Positions 8,418-17,425 are shown, numbered from the stretch's first letter. The stretch: 53,149 nucleotides of DNA from Legionella shakespearei DSM 23087 (GCF_000373765.1 NZ_KB892434.1:1175-54323), one strand, 5' to 3'. Notes: generated by a model from the letters alone, not told the origin. Numbers and translations: made by a program.

Positions 8418-10058
8418 TTAGAAGGGATTAATAGGTGGCAAAACGTTAGGAGCGCTCTTTTTCGCGGCATTTGCCCGTTTCAGGGCCTTGACGGCTCGTA
8501 ACAATTCATCGCCTCGCCATAAGGTCTTGTCTTTGCCTTGATACAAAGCCTGAGACAGGATATGTAGTTGTTTCTTCAAATGGGCATCTCTAACCAGTTT
8601 GCTCAAGTCAGTAAGGTTTAAAACTGTTGCATCAGGCCAATTGAATGAAGCCCAGTGTAGCAAGGCATCACGTGCTTTTTGGGGATTGCAGGTCGAGCAG
8701 GCTTTGGCTAATTCATCCAGTGCTTTTTTATCTTGTCTTTTATTTATAGACCTGGAAGGGGAACGGCGTTGCCAAAACCACAGGCCTAAAGTAATTATCC
8801 AAGCACAGGCAAAAAGAATAGCTGCGATCCATGCCCAGCTCAATGAATTTTGTGATGTTGAATCTGAAACTGTAGATGATGGCCTGACAGTACCCTGGCT
8901 ATCGGCTTTAGCAGCAACCTTGTCAGGCTGAGTTGCTGCAGGAGTAATATCCATACTCCTTGGCGCTAAAACAGCGAACTCTTCTTTTCCTGTCTCTATG
9001 TTAAACCATGGAAGGCGTAATTCCGGGATGGTTACTTTGCCAGCCTTATTAAACAAATAGGTCACTTTAATCTCTGTCTGACTGACTAACTCCCCTTGTT
9101 TTACCTGGTTACGATCTGCGCCTTTTTCTGGATACACACTAAACGCGTCGGTTTCTTCAAAATTGAGTGTGGGTAACAATTGTGCAGGAATACCTATACC
9201 TTCCATCGTTACATTTCGAGTTAAAGTACCACCCTGCCCCAGAGTCTGGCTGGTATTTTCATATTGCTCGGTTAATTTCACCGCTTTTGCCGGTAACCAT
9301 GGCTTACCTTTGAATTGGGCTGGAACAGGTTGCACTGATAAGCTGATCGGTTTATCGGTGGCTTGTACGCGTTGTGGATGAATATCATAAACCAGACCAG
9401 TAAAGGTTGGGGCTGTAATGGTTAAAGTGCCGCTCTTTTGTGGGAAAATAGCATAAGACTGCTCTTCCACCACGTAATTAATATTATTCTGTATGGAATG
9501 GTAGCGCTTTGCATCACCCAGTGGAATTAACAAGGCATTTTCCACTTTTGGGCCTTGATAGTTTGCATCCAGCAAACGTTTGTTGGTATATAATTTTACG
9601 GTGTAAAGCACTTGTTGGTTGATGTAAGGTTTTTTCTCATCGACCTCAGTGGTGATCATTATATCGTCTTGCCGGGATGGATCCAGTTGTGAATCCTGGT
9701 CCTGGGCATTCTCACTCACATTTATAGTGACAGGATTGGTTTTATCTGCACCAAATTTAATTGCAGGAATAGTCAAAATACCCGGCTTCAATGCTTTGAG
9801 GGTAATGACCCATTGGCTGGCTGACTCTGCTTGTCCGTTAACGATCGCGTAATTTATCTGACGTTCCGTACCAAGGATAACAAAATCCTTTTGTAAGGCA
9901 GTCAAATCAGGAACGCCACCGCCTTGAGCGTTATCCTGAGTTAAAGTCAGTTTAAACACATCACCCATTGTTACTTGTGACGGCTCAACCTCTACCTGAA
10001 TTTCAGCCAGTACAACACAAGAAAAGAAACATAAAAAAACTAATAATAACTTTTTCAT
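8418..10058 (-). CDS. batD: BatD-like membrane protein
   Basis: 546 residues. A signal peptide (MKKLLLVFLCFFSCVVLA) is followed by a long beta-rich periplasmic region. It carries the BatD features VEPSQVTMGDVFKLTL near the start and a YTVKLYTNKRL segment. A single membrane helix lies near residue 415, followed by a basic cytoplasmic tail. The ATG at 10058 overlaps the batC stop as ATGA, which indicates translational coupling and decides the start. It is the last gene of the moxR-bat operon. Bat proteins are thought to support envelope stress tolerance with the MoxR ATPase, but their biochemical role is not settled. Confidence 0.88.
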   Translation of the reverse strand: MKKLLLVFLCFFSCVVLAEIQVEVEPSQVTMGDVFKLTLTQDNAQGGGVPDLTALQKDFVILGTERQINYAIVNGQAESASQWVITLKALKPGILTIPAIKFGADKTNPVTINVSENAQDQDSQLDPSRQDDIMITTEVDEKKPYINQQVLYTVKLYTNKRLLDANYQGPKVENALLIPLGDAKRYHSIQNNINYVVEEQSYAIFPQKSGTLTITAPTFTGLVYDIHPQRVQATDKPISLSVQPVPAQFKGKPWLPAKAVKLTEQYENTSQTLGQGGTLTRNVTMEGIGIPAQLLPTLNFEETDAFSVYPEKGADRNQVKQGELVSQTEIKVTYLFNKAGKVTIPELRLPWFNIETGKEEFAVLAPRSMDITPAATQPDKVAAKADSQGTVRPSSTVSDSTSQNSLSWAWIAAILFACAWIITLGLWFWQRRSPSRSINKRQDKKALDELAKACSTCNPQKARDALLHWASFNWPDATVLNLTDLSKLVRDAHLKKQLHILSQALYQGKDKTLWRGDELLRAVKALKRANAAKKSAPNVLPPINPF

Positions 10059-10912
10059 TGATACCATCCGCGTTCTCTTCGTAAATGATCACGTAAAAAT
10101 TTCTCTCTCATCAAACCGCCAGGGTCATCTGGAATCAATCGCAACCATTGCTCATTTGCCTGCTGTTTTTCCTGATCTGCTTCTGATTGCACTTCGCCTT
10201 CCTGCTTTTTATCTCCCTCTTTATTCTTGTCTTGCTCCTGACTTTGCGGCGTTTTATCGCCTTTGTTTTTATCCTGTTGATCTTTATTGCCCTGATTTTT
10301 ATTCTGCTGATCTTGCTTATCCTGATTTTCGTTCTGCTGATCTTTGTTATCCTGATTTTTGTTCTGCTGATCTTTGTTGTCCTGATTTTCGTTCTGCTGA
10401 TCTTTGTTGTCCTGGTTTTTGTTCTGCTGATCTTTATTGTCCTGATTTTTGTTTTGTTGATCTTTATTGTCCTGGTTTTTATTCTTTTGGTCTTGGCTGT
10501 CCTGCTCCTGATTTTGCTTTTGCTCTTTATCTTTTTTCAACAAGTCGCTTACCAGCTTACGGTTATAGATCGCATCCTGGTTATTTGGATTCAACCCCAA
10601 TGCTTTATCATATGCTTCTATAGCCTGTTCATACTTTCCCAGATGAGCCAAGGCATTGCCCTGATTGTAATATCCCTGTTCTGTCTTCAACTCTTTGAAT
10701 AACTCTGCGGCATGTTCGTAATCACCAGCTTTGTAAGAGGCCGCTGCTTGCCAATCCTCACGTTCAAATTGTTCTTTTGCTTTACCAAATTGACCTTTTT
10801 GCATGGAGCGTTGCCCCTGCTGATCGGGAGTGAGCCACAGATCAGACCAGCTCAATGCCTGAGCCTGAAATGAAATACAGGTAATGGATAAAATGAGTAC
10901 GCTACGGATCAT
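10055..10912 (-). CDS. batC: BatC-like TPR protein with Gln/Asn/Lys-rich repeats
   Basis: About 286 residues. The signal peptide is MIRSVLILSITCISFQAQA. TPR units follow (GDYEHAAELFKEL, GKYEQAIEAYDKALGLNPNN), then a highly charged tract of roughly ten-residue repeats rich in Lys, Asp, Gln and Asn, and a short conserved tail (WLRLIPDDPGGLMREKF) common in BatB/BatC-type proteins. The start ATG at 10912 overlaps the batB stop (ATGA) and has GAGGG upstream; longer frames lack this. It is likely periplasmic and probably mediates protein contacts. Confidence 0.88.
   Translation of the reverse strand: MIRSVLILSITCISFQAQALSWSDLWLTPDQQGQRSMQKGQFGKAKEQFEREDWQAAASYKAGDYEHAAELFKELKTEQGYYNQGNALAHLGKYEQAIEAYDKALGLNPNNQDAIYNRKLVSDLLKKDKEQKQNQEQDSQDQKNKNQDNKDQQNKNQDNKDQQNKNQDNKDQQNENQDNKDQQNKNQDNKDQQNENQDKQDQQNKNQGNKDQQDKNKGDKTPQSQEQDKNKEGDKKQEGEVQSEADQEKQQANEQWLRLIPDDPGGLMREKFLRDHLRRERGWYQ
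10261..10490. repeat. 30-bp tandem repeats inside batC
   Basis: About seven imperfect 30-bp units on the plus strand (ctgctgatctttgttgtcct...) encode ten-residue Asn/Lys/Asp/Gln units on the minus strand. Copy number could change without shifting frame. Confidence 0.8.
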
Positions 10913-11841
10913 ACTGCCACCCTCTGTAACCAGCCTCTGCGAAATACCGGTAATAACAAAAATAAAGCCGGAATTAAAAACCAACGCCCCTCATCACGCC
11001 AGACAGGAACATCATCATCTTTACTCAAGGCATATTCTTCATTTTTACTGCTGGCCTTGATCCATTGTTCCAAATCACTTGAATCGGAAGAATACTCTAA
11101 TAATTGTCCGTTACCTGCATTAGCAAAATTCTGATAGAGCGGGTTTATATTTTTATCTGCTTTCACGGGCATGATGGAAGTATCAATCCCTTTGCTTGCC
11201 AATTTTTCGGCTGTTTTCATTGCATTGGATGAGGGGGTATCGGCAGTCAATACCAGAATTTGTCCTTGCTTATAGCCTGCCTGCTTGATTAAATTACTTG
11301 CCTCATCCAAAGCTGAATCCAGTTTTTGTCCACCCACGGGCATAATGTCAGGGGTTAGCGTAGATAAAAGAGCAGAAATAGTCTGACCATCATCCGTTAA
11401 GGGGGACACGATAAAGGGCTCGCCGGTAAAAACAATCAAGCCAAATTGTCCTATTTCCTTACGGCCGAACAAATCATGTAACTTGAATTTAGCTCGGCTT
11501 AAACGATTGGGAGTCAAGTCAGTAGCCATCATATTGTCCGACATATCCAGTACTAAGACTCTGGGTTGTATCGGTTTATATGTGGCAACGGGCAGTTTAT
11601 ACCAACAGGGGCCTGCACTGCTTAAAATCATAAACAGGATACTCAGGAATAAAAAAGAAAGGGAAAACATGCGTTTTCCTGATCCTTTTCTTTGCAACAA
11701 ATGATCCAGTAAATGGCTGTCACAAATTTCACTCCAGGCATGCAGTCTTGGTTTTTGTTGCCATAACAGCACAATAAAAAAGAGTAAAGGGATTATCGCT
11801 AAAAGCCACCAAGGCCTTAAAAAATGAAATTCAGCCATCAT
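10909..11841 (-). CDS. batB: BatB-like von Willebrand A domain protein
   Basis: 310 residues. Two membrane helices sit near the N-terminus (about 12-28 and 60-78), followed by a VWA domain and a C-terminal helix near residue 290. The metal-site motif reads DMSDN at residues 99-103, where the usual form is DxSxS, so the last Ser is Asn and metal binding may be altered. Start and stop codons overlap both neighbours. The C-terminal helix and paired VWA partner BatA are typical of bat operons. Confidence 0.88.
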   Translation of the reverse strand: MMAEFHFLRPWWLLAIIPLLFFIVLLWQQKPRLHAWSEICDSHLLDHLLQRKGSGKRMFSLSFLFLSILFMILSSAGPCWYKLPVATYKPIQPRVLVLDMSDNMMATDLTPNRLSRAKFKLHDLFGRKEIGQFGLIVFTGEPFIVSPLTDDGQTISALLSTLTPDIMPVGGQKLDSALDEASNLIKQAGYKQGQILVLTADTPSSNAMKTAEKLASKGIDTSIMPVKADKNINPLYQNFANAGNGQLLEYSSDSSDLEQWIKASSKNEEYALSKDDDVPVWRDEGRWFLIPALFLLLPVFRRGWLQRVAV

Positions 11842-12866
11842 GAATTGAACTCCTCACGATTGTGAACCAATGACTTGCTCTTAAAAGCTATATCAGCATT
11901 CCTGGCCAACCAATAAAAGCAGAGTAATAATGCCAGGCCAACAAACCAGGCATAGTATTCTTTTTGAGGACGAATAGTAGCTTGTTCCTGTTTGACGGTT
12001 TCTAACTGGTTAATCATTTGATAAATCGAATTTAATGATTGAGTATCCGTTGCACGGAAATAACGGCCGCCAGTCATTTCAGCTATTTTCTTTAAGGTAT
12101 CTTCATCAAGCTCTGCTGATGCATTCATGCCAAAGAAATCACCGGTCATTGCGCGCGGATCGGTTTCGGATCCTAAGCCAATAGTATAAACCTTTATGCC
12201 ATCATCTCTAGCCAATTCTGCGGCTTTTAAAGGAGCCAGAACTCCTGAGTTATTCGCACCATCGGTCAAAAGAATAATGATGCGGCCTTCTTTAGGTACG
12301 TTATTCAAACGCTTGACTGCCAAACCTAAAGCATCCCCAATAGACGTAGTTTTACCGGCAAGCCCGGGAGTTGCATCTTCAATACGCATGAGCACACTGT
12401 GTCTGTCATAAGTTAAAGGGGTTTGCAGATAGGCACGGGTACCAAAAAGGATTAAGCCAATGCGATCCCCACTGCGATCTTCGACAAACTGTTCTGCAGC
12501 GCGTTTCACCACAGTCAAACGACTTACCGGACGACCATGCAATAACATATCGGAAATTTCCATACTGGCAGAAAGATCCAAAGCCATCATAATGTTGTAG
12601 CCATCTCGGGTTACGGGTCTTGGTTCACCAATCCAGCGTGGTCCAGACAAGGCAATAACCAGCAGTGCCCAAATCAAGGCAGGTAGCAATAACATGCTTT
12701 GTGCCGATATGGAACGTTTCTCTTGTTCCACTATTCCTGCCACTGCGTCAAAAAAGGGGACTTTCAAAGCGGTGGGTAATTTGGCTTTGGCTCGCGGTAG
12801 TGTATACCAAAGGAGTAAAGGTAAAGGCAAAAGTACCAAGACCCATGGAGCGGCTAATTCAAACAT
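11838..12866 (-). CDS. batA: BatA-like von Willebrand A domain protein
   Basis: 342 residues. N-terminal hydrophobic segments (about 5-22 and 57-75) are followed by a VWA domain with an intact metal-site motif, DLSAS, at 97-101. LLTDGANNSG appears later, and there is a C-terminal helix around residue 310. The protein is anchored in the inner membrane with the VWA domain likely periplasmic, by analogy to the family. It overlaps the DUF4381 gene by 13 bases and batB by four. It probably pairs with BatB in an ATPase-assisted complex with MoxR. Confidence 0.9.
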   Translation of the reverse strand: MFELAAPWVLVLLPLPLLLWYTLPRAKAKLPTALKVPFFDAVAGIVEQEKRSISAQSMLLLPALIWALLVIALSGPRWIGEPRPVTRDGYNIMMALDLSASMEISDMLLHGRPVSRLTVVKRAAEQFVEDRSGDRIGLILFGTRAYLQTPLTYDRHSVLMRIEDATPGLAGKTTSIGDALGLAVKRLNNVPKEGRIIILLTDGANNSGVLAPLKAAELARDDGIKVYTIGLGSETDPRAMTGDFFGMNASAELDEDTLKKIAEMTGGRYFRATDTQSLNSIYQMINQLETVKQEQATIRPQKEYYAWFVGLALLLCFYWLARNADIAFKSKSLVHNREEFNS

Positions 12867-13339
12867 GGCACTCCTCTTTGCTTAATCCATTGCTCTGCGC
12901 GGGTAATCAGCGGTTTAAGATTAACGGTTTCTGATGTTTTAAAAGGTGAATCCAGCAACATGGATTTAACCGGGGTAAAATCAACATTTTTGCCGGTTTG
13001 ATTTAAAAAATCTATCCAGCCATCACCATGAATACTGGCAACCTGCGTTCTGGGATAATAGACCAGGGCAACGCGTCTCAACAGTTCGGAAATTCGGGCG
13101 CTGGCTAATTGCGTATTACGATCTTTTTCGTATTGCTGTGTGTAGGTTTTCAATAGTTCTAATGCCTTTTTCTTTGGCAGGCTATTCAGATACTTTTTAT
13201 AGAAATAATAAACCAAAGCAATTACTAAAATTAAAACAAGCGCCATTAAGACATACCATCCGGAAGCTAAAGGCCACCAGCCTATTTGTTCAGGAAGATG
13301 AATATCTCTCAATTGAGCTAATGGTTCTGCTTCAGCCAC
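12854..13339 (-). CDS. DUF4381 membrane protein
   Basis: 161 residues. A short N-terminal segment containing LRDIHLPEQIGWWPLASGWY is the hallmark of DUF4381. One membrane helix (about 28-46) and a helical soluble tail follow. DUF4381 genes are typically found between DUF58 and VWA genes in MoxR operons, as here. It overlaps both neighbours (8 bases upstream, 13 downstream). Molecular role is unknown. Confidence 0.88.
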   Translation of the reverse strand: MAEAEPLAQLRDIHLPEQIGWWPLASGWYVLMALVLILVIALVYYFYKKYLNSLPKKKALELLKTYTQQYEKDRNTQLASARISELLRRVALVYYPRTQVASIHGDGWIDFLNQTGKNVDFTPVKSMLLDSPFKTSETVNLKPLITRAEQWIKQRGVPCLN

Positions 13340-14243
13340 GAGTTCTCCTGGGGAAAGTCTGTCTTACCAATTGTGACAGATCAGTATCCGATGTGACCTG
13401 CACGTATTGAATCTGCAATCGTTTGAATTGTTCCTTGAGTTTTTCTATGCGTTGCTGGCAATAGAGTTCATAGGCTGTATTCACTGCACTGATGCTGGTA
13501 TCCAGAATGATTTCCTGTTGGCCATTGGTAATTGCATATTGCTGTGGTTTTGGCGGAGCCAGTTCTACGCGATCGCAAATCTGGTAGGCCAGAATATCAT
13601 TATGGGCTCTTAAACGGTGCAAATGCTTTTCACATTCTGCATCCATGGTATAAAAATCACTGATGAGCACCAGAATACTCCCGGGTCTGATAACGCGGCG
13701 TAATCTCGCTAAAGCATCGCTTAGCATTCTGGGTTTTTCTTCCCGTTGTGCATCAGTCTGATTGGTGTAATGGCTTAGAGAGGCAAGTAAAGGCAGCACT
13801 CCGGAATCTCTCCCTCTGGGAGTAAATTCACTGTGTTCGGTGGCGGAGAAAAAGAAACCGCCAATCCGGTCATCCTGCTTGATGACGGTCCATGCCAGCA
13901 TGGATGCCAATCGCGCGGCTACTACTGATTTAAAGGCGACTCGGGTGCCGAAAATCATTGATGGGTTGAAGTCTGCCAGAATGACAACAGGGCGTTCGCG
14001 CTCTTCCTGATAAATCTTGACATGAGGACGTCCGGTGCGTGCGGTAACACGCCATTCCATGTGGCGGATTTCATCCCCGGCCTGGTAATTCCGCACTTCA
14101 GAGAAATCCATGCCGCGGCCGCGTAATTTGGACAAGTGGGTACCAGAACGTAAGGCTCTGCCTTCGGGCTTGTAATGAACTGATTGGGCATAACGTCTGA
14201 GATCAATAAGTTCATTTAATTCTGCAACGACACCATCAACCAT
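13332..14243 (-). CDS. DUF58 protein of the MoxR operon
   Basis: 303 residues, soluble. It contains the DUF58 signature region FSEVRNYQAGDEIRHMEWRV, followed by the VVILADFNPSM strand and a VWA-like fold (ILVLISDFY). It lies eight bases downstream of the MoxR-type ATPase gene and overlaps the DUF4381 gene. DUF58 proteins accompany MoxR ATPases in most bacteria and are probable partners or clients. Confidence 0.9.
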   Translation of the reverse strand: MVDGVVAELNELIDLRRYAQSVHYKPEGRALRSGTHLSKLRGRGMDFSEVRNYQAGDEIRHMEWRVTARTGRPHVKIYQEERERPVVILADFNPSMIFGTRVAFKSVVAARLASMLAWTVIKQDDRIGGFFFSATEHSEFTPRGRDSGVLPLLASLSHYTNQTDAQREEKPRMLSDALARLRRVIRPGSILVLISDFYTMDAECEKHLHRLRAHNDILAYQICDRVELAPPKPQQYAITNGQQEIILDTSISAVNTAYELYCQQRIEKLKEQFKRLQIQYVQVTSDTDLSQLVRQTFPRRTRG

Positions 14244-14251
14244 AAAAACCT

Positions 14252-15247
14252 CTAAGGAATAGCAACCAGGCGCAGTAAGGCATCAATGAAATCATCGCTG
14301 TTGACTCCTTCCGCTTCGGCTTCAAAGCTTAAGAGAATGCGATGGCGTAGTACGTCATGGGCGATTACATGGATGTCATCTGGTGTTACGTAATCTCGTC
14401 CAGCAAGCCAGGCATGAGCCTTTGAGCATCTGTCTAAAGCAATTGTGGCTCGAGGGCTGGCGCCAAAACGCAACCAACGTCCGAGTTCTTCGCTGTAAAC
14501 GCCTGGGTTACGTGTTGCTATGACCAGTTGCACGAGATAGTTTTCCAAAGCTTCGCTGGTGTGAACTTTTAATACTTGTTTGCGTGCTTCAAATAAGGTT
14601 TTTTGTGATAGCTGTGGAATTTTATCTTGTTTGGTTATGGAAGTTCCCATAGCTTCTTTGCGGGCCAGGGTCAAAATATCCTGTTCTACTTTGGCATCGG
14701 GATAACCAATTTTTACGTACATTAAAAATCGGTCTAACTGGGCTTCTGGCAGAGGGTAGGTTCCTTCCTGTTCAATGGGGTTTTGGGTTGCCATTACTAA
14801 AAATAATTCGGGCAAGGGATAGGTTTTACCGCCAATGGTTACTTGCCTTTCCGCCATGGCTTCAAGCAGGGCTGATTGTACTTTGGCTGGTGCACGGTTG
14901 ATTTCATCAGCGAGGATCAGATGATGGAATATGGGACCGGGCTGGAAGACAAACGAGCCATTTTGCGGGTGGTATACGTCTGTACCGGTTAAATCTCCGG
15001 GAAGTAAATCAGGAGTGAACTGGATACGATGGAAATCACCTTCAACGCCATCGGATAGTTCTTTAACGGCTCTGGTTTTAGCTAATCCGGGAGCCCCTTC
15101 TACTAATAAATGGCCATCGGCAAGTAAGGCAATCAAGAGGCGGGAAATTAAACCTTTCTGGCCTAAAATCCGGGAATTAAGATGATGGCTTAATTGCAAC
15201 ACTTTCTGTTGCACAGAATCCACGACTTTATCGTCCAATTGCTCCAT
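14252..15247 (-). CDS. MoxR-family AAA+ ATPase
   Basis: 331 residues. Walker A is GAPGLAKT at 51-58, Walker B is LILADEINR around 108-116, and sensor 1 lies in LVMATQNP. A C-terminal lid contains GASPRATIAL. Full family length. It is the first gene of the seven-gene minus-strand operon, which implies that it drives assembly or remodelling of the VWA/Bat proteins. The upstream side is a palindrome-rich gap. Confidence 0.93.
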   Translation of the reverse strand: MEQLDDKVVDSVQQKVLQLSHHLNSRILGQKGLISRLLIALLADGHLLVEGAPGLAKTRAVKELSDGVEGDFHRIQFTPDLLPGDLTGTDVYHPQNGSFVFQPGPIFHHLILADEINRAPAKVQSALLEAMAERQVTIGGKTYPLPELFLVMATQNPIEQEGTYPLPEAQLDRFLMYVKIGYPDAKVEQDILTLARKEAMGTSITKQDKIPQLSQKTLFEARKQVLKVHTSEALENYLVQLVIATRNPGVYSEELGRWLRFGASPRATIALDRCSKAHAWLAGRDYVTPDDIHVIAHDVLRHRILLSFEAEAEGVNSDDFIDALLRLVAIP

Positions 15248-15390
15248 TGCATTTACCCTTTGAAAAAAATCTTATCCTAACGTGAATCGAGCCGGATGCC
15301 AAGGGGGTTTAAAATGCTTCTGGTTGGTAAAATGAAGGCGCAGTGCCAAATGATGGACAAGGACGTGCCACTGCGACACTCCGGTGTGTG

Positions 15391-15493
15391 AAAGGTTTTG
15401 CCGGGCCGGGTTTTTAGAGAACCCCGCATCCATGCGATCGGCGCGCACGTCCCTGTGCGCAACGCTCTAAAAACCCGGCCCGGCAAAACCTTT
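15391..15493. repeat. Perfect 29-bp inverted repeat with nested hairpin
   Basis: Arms 15391-15419 (aaaggttttgccgggccggg...) and 15465-15493 are exact reverse complements. The 45-base loop contains a second hairpin, gcgcac-gtccct-gtgcgc. It is a single copy in this window. It could be a non-autonomous mobile element or a structured transcript. Confidence 0.85.
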
Positions 15494-15560
15494 CCGAGAG
15501 ATCCGTCCCAACGTTAAGCTATTTGCTGCCGATGTAAAGCTTCGGTGTTTGTAGCCACAC

Positions 15561-15664
15561 ACGTCGTCCTGAGCGCGTCTTTTTGCGCGAAGGATCTCCA
15601 AATACTGGCACCATACCGCATTTCGGGAGATCCTTCGCGCAAAAAGACGCGCTCAGGACGACGT
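15561..15664. repeat. Family A repeat, complete copy
   Basis: Inverted arms acgtcgtcctgagcgcg... and ...cgctcaggacgacgt surround a centre nearly identical to that of the copy at 3711 (aatactggcaccat). Confidence 0.9.
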
Positions 15665-15760
15665 GGATCGGGTAAGGGTAAGAGCAAGAGTCGTAACACA
15701 CATTAGCAATACCTAACCCGTATGAGCGAAGCGCAATACGGAACAACCCACACCGAAGCC

Positions 15761-15886
15761 CTGAACGGACGGATTTGAGTGCAGGTTGCACGATCCCCGG
15801 GTTAAAAAAAGCGGAGTGTACAATAAGTACATGAGCATTTTTTTAACCCGGAGATCGTGCAAGATGCACCAAATACGCCCGTTCAG
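15761..15886. repeat. 126-bp imperfect palindrome ending inside a gene
   Basis: Outer arms ctgaacggacggatttgagt... and ...aaatacgcccgttcag, inner arms gcacgatccccgggttaaaa and the matching right side, and a tgtac-aataa-gtaca centre form one long imperfect palindrome. Its right end contains the stop codon of the gene at 15883. Confidence 0.8.
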
Positions 15887-16326
15887 AGTTGGTAGTCGCG
15901 TTGGAGTTCCAGGGGCATTAACATCTGAACCCGCTCATACAAATCAATAACCTGGGCACAAAACACATGTAATTGCTGATGGTTTTCCCACAGATCGTAA
16001 TCAATGCCTTTGGTGAACACTTGTTGTCTGGATAAGGTTTTCAGTAAAAAAAGCTCCTGGCTTGAGAAGCCGAGATGGCTGTTTAACTCTACCAGCTCCA
16101 TCAGGTTTTTATATTCTTTTATGGGGCGGTGTTCATGCAGGCAATAGGCTTTAAAAGTGAGCTGAAAAGCCAGATACATTAAGGTAGTTATGGGAGATAA
16201 GGCTTCAATAGAGTCGCCGCCTCTTATCATATCTCGCGGAATTTGATTCAACATGTAATCTGCTGAATAGGCATGTTGTGTTGCGATACTCAGTAATTCC
16301 AAAGGGGATAAATAACGCTTGTCCAT
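15883..16326 (-). CDS. Hypothetical helical protein (147 aa)
   Basis: Predominantly alpha-helical soluble protein, unrecognised. The early part (LSIATQHAYSADYMLNQIPR) and the late LYERVQMLMP resemble HEPN-like four-helix proteins in general style, but no catalytic RX4-6H motif is evident. The ATG at 16326 has AGGAG ten bases upstream, preferred to a longer frame starting at 16365. It diverges from the dihydrouridine synthase gene with 91 bases between. The stop codon lies in a palindromic element, so the C-terminus may have been altered by its insertion. Confidence 0.65.
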   Translation of the reverse strand: MDKRYLSPLELLSIATQHAYSADYMLNQIPRDMIRGGDSIEALSPITTLMYLAFQLTFKAYCLHEHRPIKEYKNLMELVELNSHLGFSSQELFLLKTLSRQQVFTKGIDYDLWENHQQLHVFCAQVIDLYERVQMLMPLELQRDYQL

Positions 16327-16417
16327 TAAGGAGCTTCTCCTGATATCTGTTGTTCTTTGCAACAACTTTGTGAAAATGTGTTAAAATCAGGCGCAATTAT
16401 ATCTGCTAATTTGATTG

Positions 16418-17380
16418 ATGCACACCATTATTAACAGCCCTTTCACTATTGGCGATCTGAAACTGCCACACCGACTGATTCAAGGTCCTTTAGCGGGATA
16501 TAGTTGTGCGCCGTTCAGGGAATTGTTTTATCGGTTCAGAGCGCCAGCTTATTGTGTGTCAGAAATGAGTTCCGCTATGGATATTGTCCATAAACACTCT
16601 GATGAATCGCGTTATATTTATCGTTCTCCGCAGGAACAGATTCTTGCTTACCAGATTTCGGGTACTGATCCGCAAATTATGGCTCAGGCAGCTTTGCAAT
16701 TACAAAATAAGGGGGCTGATTTAATTGATATCAATTGCGGTTGTCCCAAAACCAAAATCCGTAAAAAGGGCGCGGGAAGCGCTTTGCTGGAACAACCCGA
16801 ACAATTAAGTTGCATTATTAAAGCAGTGCGTGCAGCGATTACTATTCCTTTAACGGTTAAAATCCGTATTCAGGGTAATGCTCATGATGTTGCGCTGGCA
16901 CAATTAATTGAAGCCTCTGGGGCCGATGCATTGATAGTACATGGCCGGCGTTGGGTAGATGATTATGATATTCAATGTGACTTCCATCAAATAGCGACCA
17001 TAAAAAAAGCGATCACTATTCCCGTGATAGCCAATGGCGATATCCGTTCTGTTGATTCTTTGCAGCAGGCAATGAGCATCAGTAGTTGTGATGGATTTAT
17101 GATAGGCAGGGCTGGCAGTGGGCGTCCCTGGCTTTATCAGGAGTTGCTGGAGCAGCGTAAAATGGAGATTTCTGCGTCTGATAAGAGAACTTTGTTCATA
17201 AGCCACCTGGAAGGTTTGGCCTCTTTGGAAGATGAGTATAAAGCGGTGTTACAGAGTAAATCGCTCATACGGTATTATTTTCGGGGTGAGTTTTCTGAAG
17301 AGCAGTTCAATAGTTTTTATAGGTTGAATTCTTTAGGGGATATTCGGGATTTTTTGGTATGTGAATATAAGGGACTCTAG
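16418..17380 (+). CDS. tRNA-dihydrouridine synthase (Dus family)
   Basis: 320 residues of a flavin-dependent TIM-barrel enzyme that reduces uridines in tRNA. Motifs seen: QGPLAGYSCAPFREL at the FMN-binding start, DINCGCP with the catalytic Cys, KIRIQG, ALIVHGR, VIANGDI and FMIGRAG. Subclass (A, B or C) was not settled; the GCPKTKIRKKGAGSALL region is closest to the DusB style. ATG at 16418 is preceded in frame by a TTG, which is less likely. It is monocistronic and followed by a repeat cluster. Confidence 0.9.
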   Translation: MHTIINSPFTIGDLKLPHRLIQGPLAGYSCAPFRELFYRFRAPAYCVSEMSSAMDIVHKHSDESRYIYRSPQEQILAYQISGTDPQIMAQAALQLQNKGADLIDINCGCPKTKIRKKGAGSALLEQPEQLSCIIKAVRAAITIPLTVKIRIQGNAHDVALAQLIEASGADALIVHGRRWVDDYDIQCDFHQIATIKKAITIPVIANGDIRSVDSLQQAMSISSCDGFMIGRAGSGRPWLYQELLEQRKMEISASDKRTLFISHLEGLASLEDEYKAVLQSKSLIRYYFRGEFSEEQFNSFYRLNSLGDIRDFLVCEYKGL

Positions 17381-17389
17381 TGCTACATC

Positions 17390-17425
17390 GATCCCGTATT
17401 ACGGCTATCGCCTAATACGGGCTAC
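17390..17425. repeat. Family B hairpin
   Basis: gatcccgtattacggctatc then gcctaatacgggctac, a right-hand arm without its left partner, ten bases after the dihydrouridine synthase stop. Confidence 0.85.

Larger units (their letters stand above)
15248..15882. other. Gene-free block of palindromic elements
   Basis: This 635-base gap between the MoxR-type gene and the hypothetical gene at 15883 holds a 29-bp perfect inverted repeat, a complete family A copy, a degenerate family B-like stem (cccgtatgagcgaagcgcaa near 15717) and a 126-bp palindrome. Several short open frames exist here but look like by-products of the palindromes. No convincing gene or RNA was seen. Confidence 0.7.

Noticed and set aside
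10187..10702. Plus-strand open frames rich in Leu/Ile/Phe opposite batC
   Set aside because: They are the antisense of the 30-bp Gln/Asn/Lys repeats, and the hydrophobic composition is a by-product.
15277..15791. Several open frames of 60-90 codons in the gap upstream of the MoxR-type gene
   Set aside because: They are read through palindromic repeats, have no ribosome sites and no resemblance to known proteins or transposases.
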